A DNA stretch of 34,257 nucleotides from a bacterium (GCA_021734165.1 JAIPJL010000023.1:1-34257), one strand, 5' to 3'; counted from the stretch's first letter, positions 18,949 to 28,168 are shown. Notes: a model not told the origin generated them from the letters alone. Program-made: numbers and translations.

Positions 18949-21516
18949 CTTTATAAGCATTATCTTCTTCATCTTCAATCCGAATGGTGACTCACCTTTT
19001 AGTATGTATAATCCCGACGGCAATTGCCCGGCATTTATTGATAACTGATGAGCGCCTGTGGAATAGTCTCTCTCGCTAATGTTCATTACATTCCTACCCG
19101 ACAGGTCATACAATGCAATTTTCACCTTTGCATCTTCGCTGAGATTGAAACCAACCGTCAGCCTGCTGTTAAAAGGATTAGGATATGGATTATCAAGCTC
19201 GAAAGTCGCAGGTGGTAGCGCGATTGAGTTCACCAGAGGAGGCTGCACATCAGAAGCGAGAAACAGTATGTCGTCTATATAAACGCCGTCTTCCTCAATG
19301 AAAGAATCGCTACGGATATGGAAACGGAAATGAAAAAACGGCTCTCCACAGTAATCGTCAAGAGGAATTACAAACCTGCGCCAGGGAGCATACTGTTGTA
19401 GATTTTCAATCGGAGCATTCCATGGGCGTTCAGGGATGTTCTCCAAAATCGAAATTTCCTGATGAGCTGGAGCGACTGGGATCCACGTCCAGTCATCGGG
19501 ATCTATACCGGCAGCTCCGTCTATGGAAACCTCCACCCACATTGAATCATATCCTGGCTCAAGCGCCTGATTAAGCCAATACACTAAAGCAGCAGTACCG
19601 GCAGTTGATAAATCAAAATTGTCATCAAGCAGATTATACGGCGCACACCAGCTATCCTCGTTTTTGATAGTGCTGATATTTCTTGAATCCGTCAGGCAGC
19701 TTAGACCGGAATGAGACATGCTGGAAGTTAATTCCCAGCGCGATAACGAGTCAGCGCCTACGCCATAAGGATTTACGATGTTGTCGGTAGTATATAAAAT
19801 ACTTCCACCGTCAAAATTCTGTTCAATTAAAGCAACTGCTTTAGATAGAATAACCTTTTTTTCAACTGTTGAATCAAGTTTAATTTCTATTCTACGCGGG
19901 ACGAATTTGTCTTCGCAAAGGAAGGTCAGACAGTAGGCTCCTTCAGGCAGCTCAGTTCCGAATCTGCCGTTATGAACGGTATATTCAAATTCTACGCCGG
20001 GAAAATCAACCGGAACTTCTATTGGAACGGGATCGCCAAGTCCGGCAATATTGCCCAATCCCATGTAACCGGGAGAACTCAACTGGCGGATAATCAGATC
20101 AACATTTTCGTCAATTAAAACACTGTCGGAAGTCATCAGGTTAATATAAAGAGAATCGACAGGCGACTCTATTATTTCAACTTTTCGGCAATAACCGACA
20201 CTTGCTGACACCAGCGCACGGCGTGTATAGTATCCGAATTTACGAACTGTCAGTGTATCAGTAAATCCATTAAGCGTCAGCCAGTGATAAGTACCGGTGT
20301 GGGCACTTGTTGTTCGATAGGGTAGCATTTTACTCGACAGACTTGGTATGTCAAGCCAGGTTTGAAGTGGATTGCCATTAGAATCGAAGGTTCTGATATC
20401 CATCCGATGCTGTTCAATATCACCTTTTTCGTCGGATGATGTGCGTTCGACGCTTGCAGCGCTGTTCAGCAAGTACTCAACGCCAAGGTGACAGCCGTCG
20501 ATTACTTCCATGATACCGGCTGAATCAGGTTGCATACCACTGGGACCGGCGGCTCCGATTTCCATTCGCATTGATATGGATCCGTATTTCCAATAAAAGT
20601 AGCAATCTGGTTCGCCTGCCCAGGTTGAGATAGGGGATGCTAAATATTGATCTCCACCACCGAATTTATTGGTTCGCTTCACCATTCCATCGCAAAGCGT
20701 CTTGATAGCATCAATATCCGGAGAAGATTTAGAGAGTTCACCCATTGCTGGATAGCCTCGACCCCAAGGGTAATATACACGTTCAGCTACATTCCCGGTC
20801 CGAGAACTGTGAAGGGTTAAGATAAACAACGGTCGGTATTTATCGACGAATTTATCGAGCGCTTGCGATTCTGCTTCGCTTAGCGGGCCGGGACCACGAT
20901 AGTAATCATAGAGTTCATTTCTTCCGGGTTTCAGGAAGCCATCGCCATGCGACCAGAATAATGGGAAATTACGAGCCAGATCAACTCCGGAAGTATCTCC
21001 TCCCCAGCCCGGGCTGTAACGAAAGCGACCATCCTGCATATTGTTACGTTTGTTTTTACGCCATGATGGTTCAACCGAAAACACCACGTTCGTACCTTCA
21101 GGATTGGATGTCGGAATGAACCAAGTATCCACTTCCTTGAACCATTGTCTCGAATATTGATCGCTGCGCCTGATGAGTTTTTCAATCAGCCACATCGACA
21201 TCTCAATTCCGAGTACCTCCTCAGCGTGGACATCGTGGAACAGCACAGCCGGTCTCTGAAGAGCGTCTTCGCTGGTTGTGTCATTAACATCATTGTTGAT
21301 CTTCAGCGCATAGATCGGAATCTTATCCTGTTGGCTATACCCGATCAACTCCACTTTACAATAATCTGGCAGTGAGTCTTGCAAAGCAAACATACGCGCA
21401 TATATTTCATCGACAGTATGGTATGCCGGATCGTTGATGCTGGCGAAAAGCAAACCACCAGATAGAATCAACGTTATTGTAAAAAATAAAAATATCTTAA
21501 TTTTCGGCTTTTTCAT
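18946..21516 (-). CDS. Secreted zinc carboxypeptidase, peptidase family M14, with C-terminal sorting domain
   Basis: The 856-residue protein has a signal peptide (about 1-26) and an M14 catalytic domain (about 33-350). Expected M14 residues are visible: zinc ligands H97 and E100 in HAEE, then H236 in LTLHSS; an Arg region SWRKNKR (151-157) after NPEG; the GVDLARNFP motif; and E319 in RMEIG as the likely general base. Next come carboxypeptidase-regulatory/Ig-like stretches, a jelly-roll-like module (about 575-765), and a C-terminal 'NPYPNPFN' domain (about 775-856) like the FlgD-like/type IX sorting domains of FCB bacteria. It probably cleaves C-terminal residues of external peptides. It sits 37 bp after alr and before a small barrel gene. 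No strong Shine-Dalgarno is seen at ATG 21516. Confidence 0.92.
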   Translation of the reverse strand: MKKPKIKIFLFFTITLILSGGLLFASINDPAYHTVDEIYARMFALQDSLPDYCKVELIGYSQQDKIPIYALKINNDVNDTTSEDALQRPAVLFHDVHAEEVLGIEMSMWLIEKLIRRSDQYSRQWFKEVDTWFIPTSNPEGTNVVFSVEPSWRKNKRNNMQDGRFRYSPGWGGDTSGVDLARNFPLFWSHGDGFLKPGRNELYDYYRGPGPLSEAESQALDKFVDKYRPLFILTLHSSRTGNVAERVYYPWGRGYPAMGELSKSSPDIDAIKTLCDGMVKRTNKFGGGDQYLASPISTWAGEPDCYFYWKYGSISMRMEIGAAGPSGMQPDSAGIMEVIDGCHLGVEYLLNSAASVERTSSDEKGDIEQHRMDIRTFDSNGNPLQTWLDIPSLSSKMLPYRTTSAHTGTYHWLTLNGFTDTLTVRKFGYYTRRALVSASVGYCRKVEIIESPVDSLYINLMTSDSVLIDENVDLIIRQLSSPGYMGLGNIAGLGDPVPIEVPVDFPGVEFEYTVHNGRFGTELPEGAYCLTFLCEDKFVPRRIEIKLDSTVEKKVILSKAVALIEQNFDGGSILYTTDNIVNPYGVGADSLSRWELTSSMSHSGLSCLTDSRNISTIKNEDSWCAPYNLLDDNFDLSTAGTAALVYWLNQALEPGYDSMWVEVSIDGAAGIDPDDWTWIPVAPAHQEISILENIPERPWNAPIENLQQYAPWRRFVIPLDDYCGEPFFHFRFHIRSDSFIEEDGVYIDDILFLASDVQPPLVNSIALPPATFELDNPYPNPFNSRLTVGFNLSEDAKVKIALYDLSGRNVMNISERDYSTGAHQLSINAGQLPSGLYILKGESPFGLKMKKIMLIK

Positions 21517-21517
21517 T

Positions 21518-21563
21518 AACTTGAACTTTCTAACTTGCTAACTTGTCAACTTTCTAACTATAA
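21518..21563. repeat. 8-bp tandem repeat between alr and the M14 gene
   Basis: Plus-strand units are AACTTG, AACTTTCT, AACTTGCT, AACTTGTC, AACTTTCT and AACTATAA. On the minus strand the consensus is close to AAGTTAGC, one base from the array at 18909. It overlaps the alr stop codon and reaches the M14 start. Confidence 0.8.
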
Positions 21564-22672
21564 ATATACACACGTGGCACGCGTGCTGTCAAGCCACAGA
21601 GCAACTCGTAAGGTATCGCGTCAATTGCTCTGCATAATTCCCAAAGCGGTAGTTCATGTTCATCAGCGCTACCGAAAAGGATGATTTCATCACCGAGATA
21701 GGCTTCATTTCCGGCGTCAATCGTGATTTGATCCATCGATACAATCCCTACCACAGGACATCTTCGTCCTCGCAGAATAACAGATCCACAGTTGCCAAGT
21801 CTGCGCGGATACCCGTCACCGTAACCGATTGGCAGAGTAGCTATCCAGCGGTTACCAGGTGATTTCCAGGTTGAGTCGTATCCCAACGGCGTCCCTGCCG
21901 GAGGATATTTTACGTAAACGACTCTGGTTTTTAAGGTCATTGCAGGCTGCAAATCAAGTTTACCAATCAAGTGCTGATTTGGTGGATAACCGTAGAGCAT
22001 TAATCCCGGGCGGACCATATTGTATGTTGATCGTTCAGGAAGTTGCATAAGCGCGCCGCTATTAGCAGCGTGTATGTAAGGTGGATTAATGGCAAGTTTT
22101 GAAGCTAAACCGACCACTTCATCAAAGCGATCCAACTGTGTTTCAGCAAAGGACGTGTCTTCAGCATGTGCGCTGGCAAGGTGTGTGTAAAGTCCCTTGA
22201 TTTCGAGGTGTTTAAGCTTGGAGATTGCCGAAAAAAGCTTCTCCGCGCTGTGATATTGCTGCCCAATGCGTCCCATACCGGTATCGATCTTAATGTGGAT
22301 ATTTGCTTTGACGCCTTGTTTTGAAGCGATTTCATCAGCATGAACAGCTTTCCAGATCGAAGAAATGGTAATTTCGAGGTTGTAATCGAGGTAGCGTTTT
22401 ATCTGCTCGTCAACAAGACCGCCCATAACAAGTATCGGTAATTCAATGCCTGCTTCGCGGAGTACTACTCCTTCTTCGAGAAAACTTACTCCAAGGTAAT
22501 CCGCTCCGCAGTCAGTAAACTCCTGGGAAACACGGATGAGTCCATGACCGTAAGCCTCTGCTTTGACGACAGCCATGACTTTCGCAGAGCCTGCCAAATG
22601 CCTGGCAACTGCAAAGTTGTGTCTTAATGCCGAGAGTGAAACCTCAGCGCGTGTTGGGCGGGTGTTTGTCAT
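21554..22672 (-). CDS. alr: Alanine racemase
   Basis: PLP-dependent racemase making D-alanine for peptidoglycan in the cytoplasm. The 372-residue length is normal for the family. The PLP lysine is K37 in VVKAEAYGHG; the opposite catalytic tyrosine is Y265 in PLGYDSTW; K128 in HIKIDTGMGR matches the carbamylated lysine and R135 follows; M313-D314 match the substrate pocket. It begins 14 bp after the GlyRS stop, so the two are likely cotranscribed. No clear Shine-Dalgarno precedes ATG 22672, so translation may depend on coupling. Confidence 0.97.
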   Translation of the reverse strand: MTNTRPTRAEVSLSALRHNFAVARHLAGSAKVMAVVKAEAYGHGLIRVSQEFTDCGADYLGVSFLEEGVVLREAGIELPILVMGGLVDEQIKRYLDYNLEITISSIWKAVHADEIASKQGVKANIHIKIDTGMGRIGQQYHSAEKLFSAISKLKHLEIKGLYTHLASAHAEDTSFAETQLDRFDEVVGLASKLAINPPYIHAANSGALMQLPERSTYNMVRPGLMLYGYPPNQHLIGKLDLQPAMTLKTRVVYVKYPPAGTPLGYDSTWKSPGNRWIATLPIGYGDGYPRRLGNCGSVILRGRRCPVVGIVSMDQITIDAGNEAYLGDEIILFGSADEHELPLWELCRAIDAIPYELLCGLTARVPRVYIYS

Positions 22673-22686
22673 GGATTTTTAAGCAG

Positions 22687-24228
22687 TTAAACATCCCCCA
22701 GCTTTTCAGCAATGTAATTCCCAACCTGATCCTTGTCAATTCTAACTTGTTCTAGTGAATCCCTAAAGCGAACGGTAACGGTATTGTCCTCAAGCGTGTC
22801 AAAATCAACTGTGATACCGAAGGGGGTGCCAATCTCGTCCATGCGGCGGTAACGCTTGCCTATCGATCCCTGAAAGTCGTAGAACACCCGCCAGCGTTTG
22901 CGTAAATCCTTGTAAATCGACTCAGCGATTTCAGGAAGTCCGCCCTTCTTAACCAACGGAAATACAGCCGCTTTAATAGGAGCGATCTTGGGATCGAGCG
23001 CAAGATAAATTCGTTCTTCACCAGCCTGCTCGTCCTCGCGGTAAGCATCCCACAACACAGTGAGCATCATGCGGTTAAGTCCGGCTGATGTCTCGACTAT
23101 ATGAGGATGGAATCGCTCGCGCGTCTGGTCGTCGAAGTAAGTCATGTCCTTACCGGATGACTCCTGATGAGCTTTAAGGTCGAAATCGCCGCGGTCGTGA
23201 ATGCCCTCGACTTCACCCCAGCCGAAGGGAAACTCGTATTCGATGTCCCAGGCTTCCTTGGCGTAGTGAGCGAGCTTGTCCTGCGGATGCTGGAGCCAGC
23301 GCAGTTTTTCAGGATCGATCGCCAGCGAAAGGTAAAAATTCCAACGTTTTTCTTTCCACTCGTTTAACGCTTCACTCGTTTCACCCGGTTTAACGAAATA
23401 CTGCATCTCCATCTGGGTAAATTCGCGTGTGCGGAAGATGAAGTTTCCGGTGGTAATCTCGTTTCTGAAGGCTTTACCTATCTGGGCAATACCGAACGGA
23501 ACTTTGAGACGCGCCGATTCCTGCACGATCTTCCAGTCAAGGAAGATTCCCTGGCAGGTTTCGGGGCGCAGATAGACCTCTGAACCGGGTTCTCCTGTTG
23601 AGCCAATATTGGTCTGGAACATCAGATTAAACTGACGGGGAGGTGTAAGAGTGTCTTTAGCGCCGCAATTTGTACATTGATTATAGCTTTTAAGCACGTA
23701 TTCAATTATAAGTTCATCAGCATCTTCAGAAGGCGTTTTTATTCCGCTGAATTGTTGAAATTCAGCGAGAGCAAGAATTTTTTCGAGGACTTGTCGTTCC
23801 GGGCTCTCCTCGGATAGATCAGAAGGTTTTATCAGTTCATTATCATTAAAAGCTCCTGAAATAATTTCAAATCTGTCCATAAGTTTCTTATAACATTCTT
23901 TCACAAATTCATCTGCTCTAATTCGTTGTTTACAATTCTTACACTCAATCATCGGATCGCTGAAGTTTTTCAAATGCCCCGACGCTTCCCAAACCTGCGG
24001 ATGCAGGATGACTGCGGAGTCGAGTCCGACGATATTCTCATGGTTACGTGTCATTTCATCCCACCAGAGCCGGGAGATGTTGTTCTTTATTTCCACGCCG
24101 TAGGGACCATAGTCGTAAGTCGAACCCACACCGCCGTATATTTCGGATGACTGAAATACTATGCCGCGTCGTTTGCAGAGCGCTACCAGCTTCGCCAGCG
24201 GATCAGTCTGTTTGTTTTTGTTTGCCAA
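22687..24228 (-). CDS. glyQS: Glycyl-tRNA synthetase, dimeric (alpha2) type
   Basis: Charges tRNA-Gly. The 513-residue single chain is the alpha2 class IIa form, not the alpha2beta2 form. Visible are motif 1 around GPYGVEIKNNI (41-51), the insertion with Cys pairs C96/C99 and C185/C188 that can bind zinc, RPETCQGIF (221-229), motif 2 FRNEIT...RTREFTQMEM (254-275), and a C-terminal HGTP anticodon-binding domain (about 410-513). The start is TTG 24228 with a GAAGGT box six bases upstream; the next Met is residue 59, inside conserved sequence, so TTG is needed. No T-box-like leader is seen in the 80 bp before it. Confidence 0.97.
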   Translation of the reverse strand: MANKNKQTDPLAKLVALCKRRGIVFQSSEIYGGVGSTYDYGPYGVEIKNNISRLWWDEMTRNHENIVGLDSAVILHPQVWEASGHLKNFSDPMIECKNCKQRIRADEFVKECYKKLMDRFEIISGAFNDNELIKPSDLSEESPERQVLEKILALAEFQQFSGIKTPSEDADELIIEYVLKSYNQCTNCGAKDTLTPPRQFNLMFQTNIGSTGEPGSEVYLRPETCQGIFLDWKIVQESARLKVPFGIAQIGKAFRNEITTGNFIFRTREFTQMEMQYFVKPGETSEALNEWKEKRWNFYLSLAIDPEKLRWLQHPQDKLAHYAKEAWDIEYEFPFGWGEVEGIHDRGDFDLKAHQESSGKDMTYFDDQTRERFHPHIVETSAGLNRMMLTVLWDAYREDEQAGEERIYLALDPKIAPIKAAVFPLVKKGGLPEIAESIYKDLRKRWRVFYDFQGSIGKRYRRMDEIGTPFGITVDFDTLEDNTVTVRFRDSLEQVRIDKDQVGNYIAEKLGDV

Positions 24229-24255
24229 GTAAAGACCTTCTTATGTTTAATTTCA

Positions 24256-24305
24256 CAGGCGGGACGCCTGCCAATCTGCCAAAGGTGGATTATTTGTTTC
24301 TCACC
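24256..24305. repeat. Interspersed palindromic repeat, copy 1
   Basis: A perfect hairpin CAGGCG-GGA-CGCCTG (24256-24270) is followed by a 35-base tail (24271-24305) with a second imperfect stem, AATCTGCC-AAA-GGTGGATT. The tail matches 28 of 35 bases of that at 26625-26659, while the front hairpin differs in sequence but not in layout. Confidence 0.75.
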
Positions 24306-24308
24306 AGA

Positions 24309-24989
24309 TCAGAAATACAATACTACACCCAGATCAGTACGTTCATATCCTAAATTAAATGAGCGAGTCTTGCTTGTTTCTCTATCGAATTCATCATTAT
24401 CCCACCGCTCGTTGATGTCCGTTCCCCACCTGTAAACAAATTTCATTTTATATGAAGCCACAAGACTTAATCTGGGAAGTAAAAACCACTCGAATCCTAT
24501 ATCACCTACCATACCGACATCTATATACTTTGATTCCAAAGTTCTTGAATTATATAAATCATAATTTTCTAAATCACTGTATTGATATTGGAATGTTGGT
24601 CCAATTCCCCAAAATGGCATGAGGTTGGATTGCCGATCAAAGTACATCAAATAGACAGCGGAAATCCTCACTATCCTGTCATAACTATCTCTGACAGACT
24701 CTCGTACTATTAGAGTGTCATCAAACGATTCATCGATCCATTCATCATCATAGATTCTCCCATCAAATCCGAATCTGAGTTCAAGTGCCTGAGTAGTCGA
24801 GAAGTGATGCCTGCCTGCGAATAAAAATCCACTGTAAGAAGCAATAAGCAAATTGCTTCCTGTCTGGAACAGGAATGCATTATCTCTTGCTACGGGTTTG
24901 TTATTTTGCCAGTCTTCCGGTTCTGTCTCTGCTGCAATGGAAACAAAAGCCAGACAGCAAATAATTACGACACTCAGAATAAAACGCAT
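24309..24989 (-). CDS. Outer-membrane beta-barrel protein, paralogue 1
   Basis: The preferred start is ATG 24989 (226 residues), which opens directly on the signal peptide MRFILSVVIICCLAFVSIAA; the upstream in-frame GTG at 24998 lacks a Shine-Dalgarno. Amphipathic strands with many aromatic residues and the C-terminal GVVLYF (terminal Phe) are typical of BAM-inserted barrels. It is well over half identical by eye to the next upstream gene, including FAGRHHFSTT, YLMYFDR and LMPFWGIGP, so the pair is a tandem duplication. Function unknown. Confidence 0.75.
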   Translation of the reverse strand: MRFILSVVIICCLAFVSIAAETEPEDWQNNKPVARDNAFLFQTGSNLLIASYSGFLFAGRHHFSTTQALELRFGFDGRIYDDEWIDESFDDTLIVRESVRDSYDRIVRISAVYLMYFDRQSNLMPFWGIGPTFQYQYSDLENYDLYNSRTLESKYIDVGMVGDIGFEWFLLPRLSLVASYKMKFVYRWGTDINERWDNDEFDRETSKTRSFNLGYERTDLGVVLYF

Positions 24990-25011
24990 AATCCACACCT
25001 ATTAATTAATG

Positions 25012-25045
25012 CCTGCTATCCGCCAAAAGTGCATATCTTGTAAAT
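25012..25045. repeat. Degenerate copy of the interspersed repeat tail
   Basis: The stretch CCTGCTATCCGCC...CATATCTTGTAA resembles the tail at 26622-26655 (CCTGCCAATCCGCT...GATATCTTGTTA) but the hairpin in front is lost. It lies upstream of barrel paralogue 1. Confidence 0.45.
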
Positions 25046-25120
25046 GGCTACTTGTAACTTTCTCAGTGAGTAAACACGGACAACACAAAGCGTCTTTCAC
25101 AGGTAGTCCGTGCCACCCGA

Positions 25121-25801
25121 TCAGAAATACAAAGCTACACCCAAATTAGTGTTTTGGTACTCAAAATCAAACAATCTCGTCTTGCTTGTTCGTTTATCAC
25201 TTTCGTTATTAACCGACCTTTCGTACGTATATGTTTCCCACCCATAAAGAAGTTTCATTTTGTATGTAGCAGCAAGGCTTATTCTGGGAAGTATAAACCA
25301 CTCGAATCCGATATCACATATCAGACCGACACCAATATTCCTTGACTCTGAATAGTATAAGTAACTATAATTACCGTAATCGGAATAGCTGTAATAATAC
25401 TGAAATGCAGGTCCAATTCCCCAAAATGGCATGAGATTGGATGGTCGATCAAAGTACATCAGATAAACGGCAGAAAACCTTGTTGACCAACTATAACCAT
25501 CATCGTTTCTTTTCCAGACAATTAGAGAATCCTCGAAGTTCTCATGCTTAATATTCTCAACGAAAGTACTACCGTTAAATCCGATTCCGAGCTCAATTGC
25601 ACGGGTAGTCGAGAAGTGATGCCTGCCAGCAAATAAAAGCCCACTGTATGATCTGATATTCAAATTTGTTCCTGTCTGGAACAGGAATGCATTGTCACCT
25701 GCAACTGGTTTGTGATTTTTCCAGTCTTTCTGTTCTGTTTCCGCTGCAACAGAAATACTGATTAGACAGCAGATAATTACAACACTAAGTAATAAACGCA
25801 A
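25121..25801 (-). CDS. Outer-membrane beta-barrel protein, paralogue 2
   Basis: The chosen start is TTG 25801: GGGAG lies six bases before it, it aligns exactly with the ATG of paralogue 1, and it makes both proteins 226 residues long. An in-frame TTG at 25807 sits directly against the GGGAG and is less likely. The features match paralogue 1: cleavable signal peptide ending SVAA, FLFQTGTN, FAGRHHFSTT, LMPFWGIGP and C-terminal GVALYF. The pair differs most in the loops after residues 70 and 140, expected for surface loops. Function unknown. Confidence 0.75.
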   Translation of the reverse strand: MRLLLSVVIICCLISISVAAETEQKDWKNHKPVAGDNAFLFQTGTNLNIRSYSGLLFAGRHHFSTTRAIELGIGFNGSTFVENIKHENFEDSLIVWKRNDDGYSWSTRFSAVYLMYFDRPSNLMPFWGIGPAFQYYYSYSDYGNYSYLYYSESRNIGVGLICDIGFEWFILPRISLAATYKMKLLYGWETYTYERSVNNESDKRTSKTRLFDFEYQNTNLGVALYF

Positions 25802-25901
25802 ATTCAACTCCCACTAATTAGTCAACTTTTACTATTTCAAAGGCAGATACATGTCAAAGGCGACTTGCTAAATTGTTTAGTATGGCTTCCTGGACTGAAT
25901 T

Positions 25902-26573
25902 TTACCTGAGATAAAACACAAGTTGTAAAGCCATCATCTCACTTTCAAAACTATACATTTCATAGGTGGATTCACTATTTGAAAGAGTATTTCTATTTAT
26001 TGCTTTGTATATTCTTTTCTCATACTCAAAGTATATCCGATAATTTGCTATGAAACTAATCCAATCAGATATAATAAACTCAATTCCAACGTCTGCATTT
26101 AAGCAAGGTGTAATTTGAGTCCAATCATCATCCTGTGATGTGGAATAATAATCCGGATTATAAAGCATTCTACTATGATTGAGCAACACGTTTATACCTG
26201 GACCAACTCCAATGAAAGGATGAACATTTGAATGATTAAAAACGTAGAAAATATATTGCATTCCAATTTTAAAATCAAGGTTTTCAGAACTAGATCTACT
26301 GTGAGCAGGTCCATAATAATTCTGTTCTTGTTCAGAGTATAACCAGTCAAAACCAATACTTAACTGAATTGCACGATTCTCGGATGTGTGATATTTACCA
26401 GCCACCATAATTGAACCCCAAAATGGCTGTAATTTCAATCCGATTGCCCCTTTATGATGTGGATCATGCTCACCTGAAGTATCAGCATTTACTATCTGGT
26501 CTTGTGCCAAAAGAGATGAGAACCCATACAATAGGATCAGAGATAGAGCAACAAAGAGGGTTCTGTTTTTCAT
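25902..26573 (-). CDS. Outer-membrane beta-barrel protein, diverged paralogue 3
   Basis: The start is placed at ATG 26573 (223 residues), six bases after GGGAG and directly before a signal peptide MKNRTLFVALSLILLYGFSS; a longer frame reaches 26621 but would hide the signal peptide. The layout follows paralogues 1 and 2 ('HTSENRAIQLSIGFDW', 'HPFIGVGPG', 'DVGIEFIISDWISFIANYR') at low identity. It ends VFYLR, without the terminal Phe. Together the three genes are an expanded barrel family of unknown role. Confidence 0.7.
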   Translation of the reverse strand: MKNRTLFVALSLILLYGFSSLLAQDQIVNADTSGEHDPHHKGAIGLKLQPFWGSIMVAGKYHTSENRAIQLSIGFDWLYSEQEQNYYGPAHSRSSSENLDFKIGMQYIFYVFNHSNVHPFIGVGPGINVLLNHSRMLYNPDYYSTSQDDDWTQITPCLNADVGIEFIISDWISFIANYRIYFEYEKRIYKAINRNTLSNSESTYEMYSFESEMMALQLVFYLR

Positions 26574-26608
26574 TTTGGACTCCCAATATTTAATTAGATT
26601 CTTCGTAA

Positions 26609-26659
26609 GCAGGTTCCCCACCTGCCAATCCGCTAAAGGCGGATATCTTGTTACTCATC
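26609..26659. repeat. Interspersed palindromic repeat, copy 2
   Basis: The hairpin GCAGGT-TCCCC-ACCTGC (26609-26625) is followed by a 35-base tail with a second stem, AATCCGCT-AAA-GGCGGATAT, then CTTGTTACTCATC. The tail matches copy 1 at 28 of 35 bases. It lies between the carbonic anhydrase stop and barrel paralogue 3. Confidence 0.75.
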
Positions 26660-26683
26660 GCCGACAGGAATGTCGGCGCTCCC
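26660..26683. repeat. Palindromic core shared with cassettes inside the giant gene
   Basis: GCCGACA-GGAA-TGTCGGC followed by GCTCCC. Over 24 bases, 22 match 4767-4790 inside the giant gene, and a weaker match is at 7722-7745. It begins one base after the repeat at 26609-26659 and ends nine bases before the carbonic anhydrase stop. Confidence 0.8.
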
Positions 26684-26692
26684 CGAGCCATA

Positions 26693-27286
26693 CTATAACC
26701 ACTCCACCTTGCCGCTTTTCAGGCAGTGCAATGCCGCTATAATCCTTAAATCCCCATCATAAACTTTCTTCCGGAAAATATCGCTGTGATAAAGTATTTC
26801 GTCAACGACTCGCAAGGCATTAGCTTTGCAGACTTCCGTTTCGAGCGTTTCACCCTCCAGATCGGGATTTGTCTCTCGTACTTTTTCAGCAACCGGAATG
26901 ACGTGATCGATCACTCTTGTCATAAATCCTTGAAGTCTGTCACCTTTGACGCCAAGTTTAATAGCGCCGCAGTCGGTGTGGCCCATGACGATGATCAGCG
27001 GAATGTTAAACTTGTAAACACTGAGTTCAAGTGAACCAAGCTCAATATCATCGTAAATATTACCCGCATTACGCACTGAGAAGATGTCACCGATACCCTG
27101 ATCGAAAACCAGTTCCACCGGCGCTCGCGAATCGGCACAACTCAGTATTGACACAAATGGCGACTGACCTTCATGAAAAGTCTTATGCCGCAGTTCTTCA
27201 TTCAGGTTTGGATGCTCGAATTGCTCCGATGCAAACCGGGCGTTGCCTTCTTCAAGGCGTTTTAAGGCTTCGTCAATTTTGGTCAT
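26693..27286 (-). CDS. Beta-class carbonic anhydrase
   Basis: Interconverts CO2 and bicarbonate in the cytoplasm (no signal peptide). Zinc ligands are C50, H103 and C106, with the D52-R54 dyad in SCADSRAP and GHTDCGA; VRNAGN is also present. The start is ATG 27286 (197 residues), behind AAAGGA at six bases; a longer frame to 27334 runs into the preceding gene. It begins 10 bp after the DUF6159-like gene and closes the five-gene run. Length is near the lower end for the family. Confidence 0.95.
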   Translation of the reverse strand: MTKIDEALKRLEEGNARFASEQFEHPNLNEELRHKTFHEGQSPFVSILSCADSRAPVELVFDQGIGDIFSVRNAGNIYDDIELGSLELSVYKFNIPLIIVMGHTDCGAIKLGVKGDRLQGFMTRVIDHVIPVAEKVRETNPDLEGETLETEVCKANALRVVDEILYHSDIFRKKVYDGDLRIIAALHCLKSGKVEWL

Positions 27287-27296
27287 ACAATTTCCT

Positions 27297-28145
27297 TTAG
27301 AAAATACCTCTCGATTTTTTTTGTTTTTTACCAATTGAATCTTCGAGCATCCATGATTCGAATCCTACCGCAGTCTTGCCCTTGCTGACATGTAAATAGA
27401 GGGCTGTCTGGAATATAGCCTGAAGCGTTGACTGAACCAACGCCAGCAGGATTAAGTATAGCACAGCAATACCTATCGAGAAAAACAGAACTGACATTCC
27501 TCCTCCGGCAAAGACGGTCAACAGAATGAGCAGAAATGCCGGTATTGCGAGAAGGAAGAACACCAAACCGAAACTGAAATTACCAATAAGCTGCTCACCC
27601 CAGGTTTTCTTAAGCAGTCGTGTGGATTCTTTCAGTGATTCTATCGGACCTTTGTTCTCGATGATCAACACAGGAATCACAAGGAAACTTACAACTGTCC
27701 ATGCTAAACCAATCAAACTTGCGACAATTGAACCAACAATATTGGATCGTTCTTCAATCATACGCAGGATCATTCCCACTGTGGCGGAAACCAATGCCCA
27801 ACCGGCAATGGAGGTTATCCTTGAAGCAGCGGCTTTCAATCCGTCGGAAACAGTTGGATCGCCGCCGTCCATTCGTATTTTAGCGCAAGCGACTATTGCA
27901 GCGTTGAAGAAAATCATAACAAAATAATTACAGAAATAGTAGATAAAGAAAACGAAATAATTGCCAAACTCCTTATCATTAGAATTTTGCAGATGTCCGC
28001 CTGTATAAAGCGGATAAATGAACGAAGCAAAGATAAGCAAGCAACAGACACCGGAGATAAGTGGGAAGATCAGCATCTCCTTGTCTTTTTTAAGTACTTC
28101 CCAAGATGCTCTCATCAATTCAAATGTTCGGGAAATTTTACCCAT
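27297..28145 (-). CDS. DUF6159-like polytopic membrane protein
   Basis: The 282-residue inner-membrane protein has about six transmembrane segments (roughly 25-46, 62-86, 111-130, 134-162, 185-210, 216-243). The N-terminus 'GKISRTFELMRASWEVLKKD', followed by 'EMLIFPLISGV', resembles the DUF6159 family from memory. The start is ATG 28145, with GAGGGG about eight bases upstream; an in-frame TTG at 28160 is weaker. It follows the nitrilase gene by 23 bp. The family has no known function. Confidence 0.8.
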   Translation of the reverse strand: MGKISRTFELMRASWEVLKKDKEMLIFPLISGVCCLLIFASFIYPLYTGGHLQNSNDKEFGNYFVFFIYYFCNYFVMIFFNAAIVACAKIRMDGGDPTVSDGLKAAASRITSIAGWALVSATVGMILRMIEERSNIVGSIVASLIGLAWTVVSFLVIPVLIIENKGPIESLKESTRLLKKTWGEQLIGNFSFGLVFFLLAIPAFLLILLTVFAGGGMSVLFFSIGIAVLYLILLALVQSTLQAIFQTALYLHVSKGKTAVGFESWMLEDSIGKKQKKSRGIF

Positions 28146-28168
28146 AGCAATACCCCTCAAGATTTAAT

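Noticed and set aside
24229-24308. T-box or other riboswitch before GlyRS
   Set aside because: This stretch is between the GlyRS start and the next gene's stop, too short for a T-box, and holds the interspersed repeat instead.
26574-26621. Longer N-terminus for barrel paralogue 3
   Set aside because: It would bury the signal peptide and lacks a Shine-Dalgarno, whereas ATG 26573 has GGGAG at the right distance.
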